Positions 1 to 5,928 of a stretch of 9,395 nucleotides of DNA are shown here, in pieces (position 1 is the stretch's first letter; each line of letters opens with the position of its first letter). Source of the DNA: Candidatus Kaiserbacteria bacterium (GTDB lineage Bacteria; Patescibacteriota; Minisyncoccia; Phycocordibacterales; UBA12088); NCBI GenBank assembly GCA_007116405.1, contig SKIN01000004.1:1-9395 (forward strand), written 5' to 3'. A program made the translations under genes and the position numbers. The notes beneath the pieces are model-generated. The model was not told where the DNA came from. It did no database searches and saw nothing but the letters and a program-made list of their open reading frames with translations.

Positions 1-647
1 GCAAGCGCTTCCAGTACATCATTACTGTCAGTTATGAGATACGCCCCTTTCTGGATAAGCATGTGCGGACCTGCACTTGTGGACGCGTGTACCGGTCCGG
101 GTACTGCCAGCACATCACGGCAGTACTCACTCGCCAGGCGCGCGGTGATCAGGGTGCCCGAGCGTATGGTAGCTTCTATGACCAGTACTGCGTGACACAT
201 GCCTGCCATGATGCGGTTGCGTTGCGGAAAGCTCTCTGGTCTCGGTTTCCAGTGTGGCGCAAACTCTGAAACGAGTGCCCCACCTGCGTCGAGTATATCG
301 CGTGCCAATCTTCGGTGCGTCGCGGGATACAGCACCGTGTCATCGAGACCTGAACCGGGAACCGCCACCGTTGGTATCCCGGCGTCAAGAGCGCTGCGGT
401 GGGCAATGCCATCAATACCTAATGCGAGTCCGGAGACAATGACAACCGGATACCCGGACAAACCACGTATGATGCGTTCACATACTTGCTGCCCATAAGG
501 TGTGTATTCGCGCGAACCGACAACAGCAATATAACGCCGCGTGTCGTCCGGATACGTACCGCGCACAGTGAGCTGTTTGGGGGCATCGGGTATCTCCCGT
601 AGACGAGGTGGGATCTCGAGCCGTTCTATAGGGTAGGGGACGTTCAT
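1..647 (-). CDS. dprA: DNA-processing protein DprA/Smf (partial, 3' end outside window)
   Basis: DprA binds incoming single-stranded DNA in the cytoplasm and loads RecA onto it during natural transformation. Reading the minus strand from the ATG at 647-645 gives 215 codons with no stop before the window edge. Family hallmarks appear in order: VVGSREYTPYG (about residues 42-52), SGLALGIDG (72-80), PGSGLDDTVLYP (97-108), FPQRNRIMAG (140-149), the SGTLITARLA stretch (163-172) and AVPGP (181-185), followed by a GAYLI segment. Together these are the Rossmann-like DNA-binding core. Only about 38 residues precede the core, so the N-terminal SAM-like domain found in many homologues is absent or minimal. 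The ATG is the only in-frame ATG after an upstream TAA near 697-699. There is no clear Shine-Dalgarno sequence. The gene is divergent from serS. The C-terminus, including any winged-helix domain, lies outside the window. Family assignment is secure. Confidence 0.95.
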   Translation of the reverse strand, partial: MNVPYPIERLEIPPRLREIPDAPKQLTVRGTYPDDTRRYIAVVGSREYTPYGQQVCERIIRGLSGYPVVIVSGLALGIDGIAHRSALDAGIPTVAVPGSGLDDTVLYPATHRRLARDILDAGGALVSEFAPHWKPRPESFPQRNRIMAGMCHAVLVIEATIRSGTLITARLASEYCRDVLAVPGPVHASTSAGPHMLIQKGAYLITDSNDVLEAL

Positions 648-705
648 GACGTGGAGTCTAGCGTGGCAAACATGAGAAACCGTGCTTTGGTCTGTGTATT
701 ACGTA

Positions 706-736
706 ATTATACACTGTACCATACTGTGTATTGCAA
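706..736 (-). promoter_or_regulatory. Predicted promoter of dprA
   Basis: On the minus strand a perfect TATAAT -10 box lies at 711-706. TTGCAA, a 4/6 match to the -35 consensus, lies at 736-731. The spacing is 19 bases, longer than ideal. Transcription would start near 699, giving a leader of about 50 bases before the dprA ATG at 647. The -10 box overlaps the outer edge of an imperfect palindrome (709-731) and a perfect 10-base palindrome (698-707), so a bound protein could control it. This is a consensus match only. Confidence 0.5.
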
Positions 737-749
737 GCCACCTTATCTG

Positions 750-778
750 TTACCGACTTTTCGGAACCGTGGTACAAT
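750..778 (+). promoter_or_regulatory. Predicted promoter of serS
   Basis: TACAAT at 773-778 is a 5/6 match to the -10 consensus. TTACCG at 750-755 is a weak -35 (3/6) at 17-base spacing. Transcription would start near 785 and give a leader of about 32 bases before the serS ATG at 817. A 7-base inverted repeat partner of the dprA palindrome (TGGTACA, 770-776) overlaps the -10 box. Confidence 0.45.
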
Positions 779-816
779 CGCTGTGTATATTTATTCACTC
801 GTCAAGTGCGTGTGCT

Positions 817-2100
817 ATGTTAGACATCAAATTCATTATCGAGAATAAGGACATCGTTGCCGCAGCGATCAAGAATAAGCACACCGAGCAAGTCGACATT
901 GACCGCATTGTCGAACTCTACGAGAAACGCAAAGCACTCCGTCAGGAACTTGATTCCCTCAATGCCGCGAAACGTATCGCCGCACAGGAGCGAAACATTG
1001 AGGAGGGACAACGCATCAAGCAAGAAAGTGCTCGTGTCAATGAGACGCTGCCGTCAGTCGAGAAAGAACTGGTGACGCTGGTCTCAAAGATACCTAACCT
1101 ACCGTCTGCGGATACTCCCGTGGGCGACGATGAGTCTGCAAACCGCGTGATGCGCACATGGGGCACGCCGAAACAATTCGACTTTCAGCCAAAGCCACAT
1201 TGGGAGCTTGGAGCAGAGCTCGACGTCATTGACATGGAGAAGGCTGCGCTGGTATCCGGCTCTCGCTTTGTGTACCTTAAAGGCGATCTTGTTCGTATGC
1301 AGTTTGCCCTCATCAACTTCGCGTTCGATACACTCGGCGACGTTGACATCCTTGCCAATATTGCAAAAGAAGCAGGTGTGGACGTGCCTATTACGCCCTT
1401 TATCCCGATACTCCCGCCCACATTCATGCGCACCGCCGTAATGAATCGCATGGCACGCCTTCATCCTATGGATGAGCGCTATGTCTTTGAAAAGGACGAT
1501 ATGGTGCTCGTGGGCAGTGCAGAACACACGATAGGGCCACTACACATGGACGAGATAATTGACGAAAAGGACCTTCCGAAGCGGTACGTTGGATATGGGA
1601 CGGCGTTTCGGCGAGAAGCGGGTGCCGCTGGGAAAGATACGCGAGGCATCTTGCGATTGCATCAGTTCGACAAAATAGAGCTGGAGACATTTGTAGTACC
1701 CGAACGTTCATTCCAAGAACAGGATTTCATCGTTGCGATACAACAGCACTTAATGCGAAAACTCGAACTACCGCACCAAGTGGTTTTGAAGTGCACGTAT
1801 GACCAAGGCGCACCGAACTGCCGAGGTATCGACATCGAGACATGGATTCCAACGCAAAATACGTACCGCGAGACCCACACCTCCGACCTCATGACCAGCT
1901 ACCAATCACGGCGTCTCAATACCCGTGTACGTCGAAGTGACGGTAAGATAGAGCATGTCCATATGAACGATGCGACGGTATTTGCGATGAGTAGGACACT
2001 TCTTGCGATCATGGAAAATCATCAGGAGCGTGACGGAAGCATCACGGTACCCTCGGTGCTCCGTGACTACATGAAGAAGGAGCGCATTGGTACAGCATGA
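817..2100 (+). CDS. serS: Seryl-tRNA synthetase (SerRS)
   Basis: This class II synthetase attaches serine to tRNA-Ser in the cytoplasm. The 427-residue product has the normal family length. It starts with the typical MLDIKFI sequence, and residues about 28-90 form the charged helical arm that binds the long arm of tRNA-Ser. The catalytic domain shows a serine-pocket GSAEHTIGPLH (233-243), motif 2 from FRREAG (264-269) to the FDKIE stretch (284-288), and a motif 3 region, FAMSRTLLAIMEN (389-401), with Arg393. The C-terminus has the usual DGSITVPSVLRDYM (406-419). The start is set at 817 because an upstream in-frame ATG at 682 would add 45 residues unlike SerRS and would overlap the promoter. 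Unusual: the stretch normally resembling ISSCSN reads THTSDL (353-358). No clear Shine-Dalgarno sequence is seen. The stop overlaps the next gene by ATGA. Confidence 0.97.
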   Translation: MLDIKFIIENKDIVAAAIKNKHTEQVDIDRIVELYEKRKALRQELDSLNAAKRIAAQERNIEEGQRIKQESARVNETLPSVEKELVTLVSKIPNLPSADTPVGDDESANRVMRTWGTPKQFDFQPKPHWELGAELDVIDMEKAALVSGSRFVYLKGDLVRMQFALINFAFDTLGDVDILANIAKEAGVDVPITPFIPILPPTFMRTAVMNRMARLHPMDERYVFEKDDMVLVGSAEHTIGPLHMDEIIDEKDLPKRYVGYGTAFRREAGAAGKDTRGILRLHQFDKIELETFVVPERSFQEQDFIVAIQQHLMRKLELPHQVVLKCTYDQGAPNCRGIDIETWIPTQNTYRETHTSDLMTSYQSRRLNTRVRRSDGKIEHVHMNDATVFAMSRTLLAIMENHQERDGSITVPSVLRDYMKKERIGTA

Positions 2101-2990
2101 TAGGGACAAGGAAGTTTCGTACCAAGCAAGCGCGCATACGCGAACGAAAGCGCGTGGCGGTACGCGTCGTGCTTTTGGTCGTATTGATGGCTGTACTTGT
2201 GATGGGTCTTCTGTACGCGCTTACGTGGGAAGGATTCCGTGTTCAAGAGCTGGTGGTCTCCACTAATGGTGCTCTTCCTGTAGGCGAAGTTACCGACCTT
2301 GCAATGGAGCATATCCGCGCTTCATCTTTGCTGTTCGTACCACGGACAAGCATATTTCTTCTTGATATCAAAGGATTACATGCTCTGCTTCATGATACCT
2401 ATCCCCGCATAGAGAGCGTCCAGGTAAGGCGCACAGGTGTCACGGCGGCGGTGATACAAATTCGTGAGCGGGTACCGGAAGCACTTTGGTGTGGCGACGT
2501 GGTGCCACCGATCGCATATGCACGCGCATCCACAAGGGCAGGGAGTGCGGACGAGGCATGGGGTTCCTGCTATCTGCTCGATCAGAACAGTTTTATATAT
2601 TCACGTGCACCCGTCTATACAGGCTCACGGTATCCACGTTACTACGGGTCGCTGGAGAAGGCACAACCCATAGGCCAGTATTTCATTGAAGCCGATGAAT
2701 TCCGACGCTTACAGCATCTTTTAGAACTCCTGGCAAGCTCAGGCGTAGAGACCACAGCACTTCTGCTTCTTGATGAACGCGACATGGAACTATATTTATC
2801 AGAAGGACTTCGAGTCATTGTCGCACGAGATCACGCGCCTGAGGTGTTCCTGAGGAGAATGACCGCATCTCTAGAGGCAGATGTGATCGACCGCTCGCGC
2901 GAGGTAGAATACGTTGACTTTAGATTCGGGAGTAAGGTGTTCATTAAGTACAGAGACACACTGGATAACAACCCTCCGATCACACAGTGA
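2097..2990 (+). CDS. ftsQ: FtsQ-like cell-division protein with POTRA domain
   Basis: FtsQ is a bitopic divisome protein linking early and late division proteins. The 297-residue product has a strongly basic cytoplasmic tail (1-20), one transmembrane helix (about 21-43) and an extracytoplasmic part. Residues about 46-126 look like a POTRA domain: FRVQELVVSTNG, then LFVPRTSIFLLD, then YPRIESVQVRR, ending in the IRERVPEALW segment typical of FtsQ/DivIB. A second domain runs from CYLLDQNSFIY (158-168) to YVDFRFGSKVFIKY (272-285), matching the FtsQ beta domain. Only two cysteines exist, Cys132 and Cys158, flanking a 25-residue insertion outside the membrane. The ATG overlaps the serS stop (ATGA, 2097-2100), suggesting coupled translation. 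No ftsA or ftsZ is nearby, so the name rests on architecture and motifs. A generic POTRA protein is the alternative. Confidence 0.7.
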   Translation: MIGTRKFRTKQARIRERKRVAVRVVLLVVLMAVLVMGLLYALTWEGFRVQELVVSTNGALPVGEVTDLAMEHIRASSLLFVPRTSIFLLDIKGLHALLHDTYPRIESVQVRRTGVTAAVIQIRERVPEALWCGDVVPPIAYARASTRAGSADEAWGSCYLLDQNSFIYSRAPVYTGSRYPRYYGSLEKAQPIGQYFIEADEFRRLQHLLELLASSGVETTALLLLDERDMELYLSEGLRVIVARDHAPEVFLRRMTASLEADVIDRSREVEYVDFRFGSKVFIKYRDTLDNNPPITQ

Positions 2991-2995
2991 TGTTG

Positions 2996-3004
2996 TGCTA
3001 CAAT
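2996..3004 (+). promoter_or_regulatory. Predicted extended -10 promoter for the membrane protein/Clp-like pair
   Basis: TGCTACAAT at 2996-3004 fits the extended -10 form (TG, one base, then TACAAT, 5/6). No convincing -35 box is found 16-18 bases upstream, which extended -10 promoters tolerate. A start near 3011 would give a leader of about 12 bases before the ATG at 3023. It lies in the 32-base gap after ftsQ, so the two downstream genes may form their own transcript. Confidence 0.4.
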
Positions 3005-3022
3005 AGAAACTACATGTAGGGT

Positions 3023-3406
3023 ATGGCGCAACTCGCTTTCTACTATTTTCGATGGCATTACACACAAGGGACGATAGACCTTGTGAACAATGTCATCAAT
3101 TTTCTCTGGTTTATATTGAATTTCTTTTCAATACCGCTTCTTCTTCGAACATTCTTCGTACCCTTTCATCGTCTCCAGGAAACTGCTACAAAAGGATTCA
3201 ATATTGAGAAGTGGGCAGAGGCTTTCATGGTCACATTGCTCATGCGTCTTGTGGGTGCACTACTGCGGACCTTCCTTATCTTGATAGGTGTGCTACTGCT
3301 TACCGTTGTGTTCGTTGGTGGCAGCATCCTTTTATTTACATGGTTGCTGCTTCCCGTTTTTCTTTTCTTTCTTGTTGGGCTCGGTCTTACGCTCATAGCC
3401 ATGTGA
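3023..3406 (+). CDS. Small three-helix membrane protein of unknown function
   Basis: I do not recognise this 127-residue protein. It has a soluble aromatic N-terminus containing FRWHYTQG (9-16) and a first hydrophobic helix at about 18-41. An amphipathic or soluble segment with RLQETATKGFNIEKW follows (50-64). Two close hydrophobic helices lie at about 78-99 and 103-125, and the protein ends almost directly after the last one. It has no cysteines, so metal or disulfide roles are unlikely. A GTAGGG sequence sits only a few bases before the ATG, too close to be a standard ribosome site. The gene ends seven bases before the Clp-like ATPase gene and probably shares its transcript, so a membrane partner or adaptor for that ATPase is a reasonable inference. 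The coding call is firm because of its codon-intact length, consistent hydrophobic pattern and tight placement. The function is unknown. Confidence 0.85.
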   Translation: MAQLAFYYFRWHYTQGTIDLVNNVINFLWFILNFFSIPLLLRTFFVPFHRLQETATKGFNIEKWAEAFMVTLLMRLVGALLRTFLILIGVLLLTVVFVGGSILLFTWLLLPVFLFFLVGLGLTLIAM

Positions 3407-3413
3407 TTCCTAT

Positions 3414-5891
3414 ATGCCATTCAACGACCTGAAAGCACATATTTACAGACTCTATCGACCCGCGATAGCGCTACGAAATGTCATCACAAAGGAACGACGC
3501 GTCCATTATGAACACATGCTGGCGATCGTGTCTGCGGCACTCTTCATGCTCGCACTTCTTGCTTTCGCAATACAATACGGCACGCTAGGTGACCTCCCGG
3601 GAGTTGACTACGTTGGCATGTTCTCCTACAAGATATATGGCCTGTTTCTTATCGTACTATCTGTCGCATTCGTGTTTACCGCCCTTGAGGCGATGCATCG
3701 CTCACAGTACTTTCACGGACTTGACCAGGTGCTTGCCGAAGCATCTGATCCTCTCCATGTACCCGTAAGTTGGGAAGTCGCTTCTATTGTTGTTGATACA
3801 CCTGCGCATGATATAACACTTGGTTTCCTTGACTCAACATTCGGGCAGGAAATACTCTACAGAGCGGGCATATCATCTGAGGCGTATGAGTACTTTTACA
3901 CCCATCGCACCCCACAGCTTACGGGGGATGCGTTCATCATCGACCGCCACGGCGGGGTTGTGCTCGCGACATATGCCAAGAGCTTGTGCAAGAACGATCC
4001 TGACTTCGTCCAGTTTCTTGCTGACAATGGCGTAAGTGCTGCGCACTTTGTCGAAGCGGCGCGTTGGGTGACGCGTATCGAGCGGGGTGAGCGGAGACGG
4101 GCCCGATGGTGGTCGCGCGACAACCTTGGTAGGATACCCGGAGTAGGTAAGACCTGGGGCTACGGTGAGACGTATTTACTCGAGCGCTATGGTCACGACC
4201 TTACAGAGGACCATGTCTGGCCGTCTGCTGTGATGACTCGTCATCGGGAAGAAGACGAGGTGGAGCAAATGGAGGCTGTTCTCTCTCGCGCAAGGCAAAG
4301 CAATGTCATGGTTGTCGGTAGCGACCTACTCAATGTCCGTCAGAAGGTCGCTCAGTTGTACCACAAGATCCGTGAGGGAGAAGCACTCCCGCCGCTTGAG
4401 GGTAGACGCGTTTTCCTTATTGACCTTGAAGTCATTGTATCTGCACATCCTGACAAAGCAGACTTCGAAGAGGCACTACGCAAGGTCTTTGACCAAGCGG
4501 TCGCAGCAGGGAACATAGTGCTGTACTTTGAGTACTTTGCAGTCGCGGTGAGTAGCGCACACACCATAGGGGTTGATATCGTGGATATCATACTGCCCTA
4601 TCTTCAGTCAGACAGGGTGCAACTGGTCGCTGCAGCAACCAAAGATGGCTTTTTCTCGAGACTCCAGCAAGACTCTCGTCTTATGCAAGCCTTCGATGTC
4701 ATACAAACACAAGACGTCTCTAAGAGTGCATTGCTTGCCATACTTGAACAACGCGCACTTGAGCTAGAGAGAAAGACCAAAGTGACCACAACAATACCAG
4801 CACTAGACAGTATCGCTAAGGTAGCTGATCAGTACTTCCCGACGGGGGTTATGCCGGACAAGGCTTTCGATCTGCTGGAAGAGGTCATCCCCGCCGTTAT
4901 GACACATGGAAAGGATGTGGTGCTTGAGTCTGACGTACACGAACTTGTGACAAGAAAGACCGGTGTACCGGTTGGTACGCCAACGACCGAGGAACGTGAC
5001 AGACTCCTTACTCTTGAACAGGTCTTGCACCGACGCGTGGTAGGACAAGATCACGCTGTCGATGCGGTTGCCAAGGCGATACGACGAAATAGAGCTGGGG
5101 TTGAGGGGAATGACCGTCCCATCGGCTCATTCCTGTTTCTCGGTCCCACAGGAGTTGGAAAGACTGAAACAGCCAAGGCACTTGCAGAGGTCATGTTTGG
5201 TGATCAAAACGCAATGACACGCCTTGACATGTCTGAATTTCAAGGCGCTGATGCACTTGAGCGAATGATAGGCAACTATGACCTTGGTAAACCAGGCATC
5301 CTTGCCTCACTCATTCGTGAAAAACAGTACGGAGTCCTCCTTCTGGATGAGTTTGAAAAATCTGATGTACATGTGCATGACCTGTTTCTGCAGGTACTGG
5401 ACGAAGGGAAGTTCACCGATGCATCGGGCAACGTAGTGAACGCACGCAACCTCATCATCATCGCCACAAGTAACGCAGGTGCGGACCTATTGTGGAAGTG
5501 GGAAGAGGAAAAGAAAGATCTTTCTCAGCAGAAGAAAGTGCTTATCGATGAGCTTATATCAAGAGGACTGTTCCGTCCGGAGTTTCTAAACCGTTTTGAT
5601 GACGTCGTGATGTTCCACGTCTTGCAGCCAGAGCAGGTGCGGGGAATCGCTCGCAACCAACTCGCAATACTGCAGAAGCGCTTACGTGATGAACAGCGAA
5701 TCGATGTGAGCTTCGATGACTCTTTGGTGGAAAAGGTTGCTGAGCTAGGATATGATCCAAAATTTGGAGGCAGATCGATGCGCCGTGTCATCCAAGAGCA
5801 TGTCGAACAACTCATTGCTGACCTTATCATCAAGGGAGACATTCAGCCGGGTACCCACGTGACACTGCAAGGTAAGAACCTTAAGGCATAG
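3414..5891 (+). CDS. Membrane-anchored Clp/Hsp100-type AAA+ ATPase with degenerate first ATPase domain
   Basis: The 825-residue protein has two transmembrane helices (about 34-54 and 72-93), placing the rest in the cytoplasm. A Clp_N-like helical region follows (about 118-222), then LLERYGHDLTE (255-265), the usual linker before Clp ring 1. Ring 1 (about 270-490) keeps the fold pattern but not the chemistry. The Walker A segment reads GSDLLNVRQ (302-310) with Val308 in place of lysine. Walker B reads LYFEYF, and the paired arginine fingers are replaced by Gln425-Ala426. Ring 2 is intact: GPTGVGKT (577-584), VLLLDE (641-646), sensor 1 ATSNAG (684-689), arginine finger in RPEFLNR (721-727), and sensor 2 GGRSMRR (785-791). 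There is no ClpB middle domain and no IGL/IGF-type ClpP loop. Both pore loops lack the canonical tyrosine motif. It is likely an ATP-driven remodeller at the membrane; the substrate is unknown. Confidence 0.92.
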   Translation: MPFNDLKAHIYRLYRPAIALRNVITKERRVHYEHMLAIVSAALFMLALLAFAIQYGTLGDLPGVDYVGMFSYKIYGLFLIVLSVAFVFTALEAMHRSQYFHGLDQVLAEASDPLHVPVSWEVASIVVDTPAHDITLGFLDSTFGQEILYRAGISSEAYEYFYTHRTPQLTGDAFIIDRHGGVVLATYAKSLCKNDPDFVQFLADNGVSAAHFVEAARWVTRIERGERRRARWWSRDNLGRIPGVGKTWGYGETYLLERYGHDLTEDHVWPSAVMTRHREEDEVEQMEAVLSRARQSNVMVVGSDLLNVRQKVAQLYHKIREGEALPPLEGRRVFLIDLEVIVSAHPDKADFEEALRKVFDQAVAAGNIVLYFEYFAVAVSSAHTIGVDIVDIILPYLQSDRVQLVAAATKDGFFSRLQQDSRLMQAFDVIQTQDVSKSALLAILEQRALELERKTKVTTTIPALDSIAKVADQYFPTGVMPDKAFDLLEEVIPAVMTHGKDVVLESDVHELVTRKTGVPVGTPTTEERDRLLTLEQVLHRRVVGQDHAVDAVAKAIRRNRAGVEGNDRPIGSFLFLGPTGVGKTETAKALAEVMFGDQNAMTRLDMSEFQGADALERMIGNYDLGKPGILASLIREKQYGVLLLDEFEKSDVHVHDLFLQVLDEGKFTDASGNVVNARNLIIIATSNAGADLLWKWEEEKKDLSQQKKVLIDELISRGLFRPEFLNRFDDVVMFHVLQPEQVRGIARNQLAILQKRLRDEQRIDVSFDDSLVEKVAELGYDPKFGGRSMRRVIQEHVEQLIADLIIKGDIQPGTHVTLQGKNLKA

Positions 5892-5893
5892 TC

Positions 5894-5920
5894 TTGCCGT
5901 GACTGTGTTGGGACTATAGT
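5894..5920 (+). promoter_or_regulatory. Predicted promoter of dus, close to start codon
   Basis: TATAGT at 5915-5920 is a 5/6 match to the -10 consensus. TTGCCG at 5894-5899 (4/6) is a possible -35 at a short 15-base spacing. The start site expected near 5927 is almost at the ATG at 5929, which suggests a leaderless mRNA. The 37-base gap after the Clp-like gene contains no terminator hairpin. Confidence 0.4.
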
Positions 5921-5928
5921 ATGTGCTG

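Larger units (their letters stand above)
692..788. promoter_or_regulatory. Cluster of CTGTGTAT half-sites with palindrome, possible operator
   Basis: CTGTGTAT occurs exactly at 692-699, 724-731 and 781-788. A one-mismatch copy, CAGTGTAT, occurs on the minus strand at 716-709. The second and minus-strand copies form the arms of a 23-base imperfect palindrome (709-731) in which 9 of 11 pairs match. The first and second plus copies are 32 bases apart, close to three helical turns. A separate perfect palindrome, ATTACGTAAT, lies at 698-707. The cluster spans the divergent dprA/serS promoter region, which suggests a shared operator. No named regulator motif was recognised. Confidence 0.4.

Noticed and set aside
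709..731. NrdR or LexA box in the dprA-serS gap
   Set aside because: The ACAC/GTGT arms span 19 bases rather than the 16 of an NrdR box, and the CTGT-N8-ACAG or GAAC-N4-GTTC LexA patterns are absent.
753..764. CCGA/TCGG mini-hairpin before serS as an attenuator or T-box element
   Set aside because: It has only four base pairs and lies between the -35 and -10 boxes, upstream of the expected transcript start.
682..816. In-frame upstream ATG extending serS by 45 residues
   Set aside because: The extension is unlike any SerRS N-terminus, overlaps the predicted promoter, and MLDIKFI at 817 is the standard start.
4140..4154. GVGKT in the Clp-like protein (residues 243-247), resembling a Walker A for D1
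   Set aside because: It lies before the LLERYGHDLTE linker, about 55 residues upstream of the D1 Walker position. It also has Arg240 where the first Gly/Ala of the motif is needed, so it does not rescue D1.
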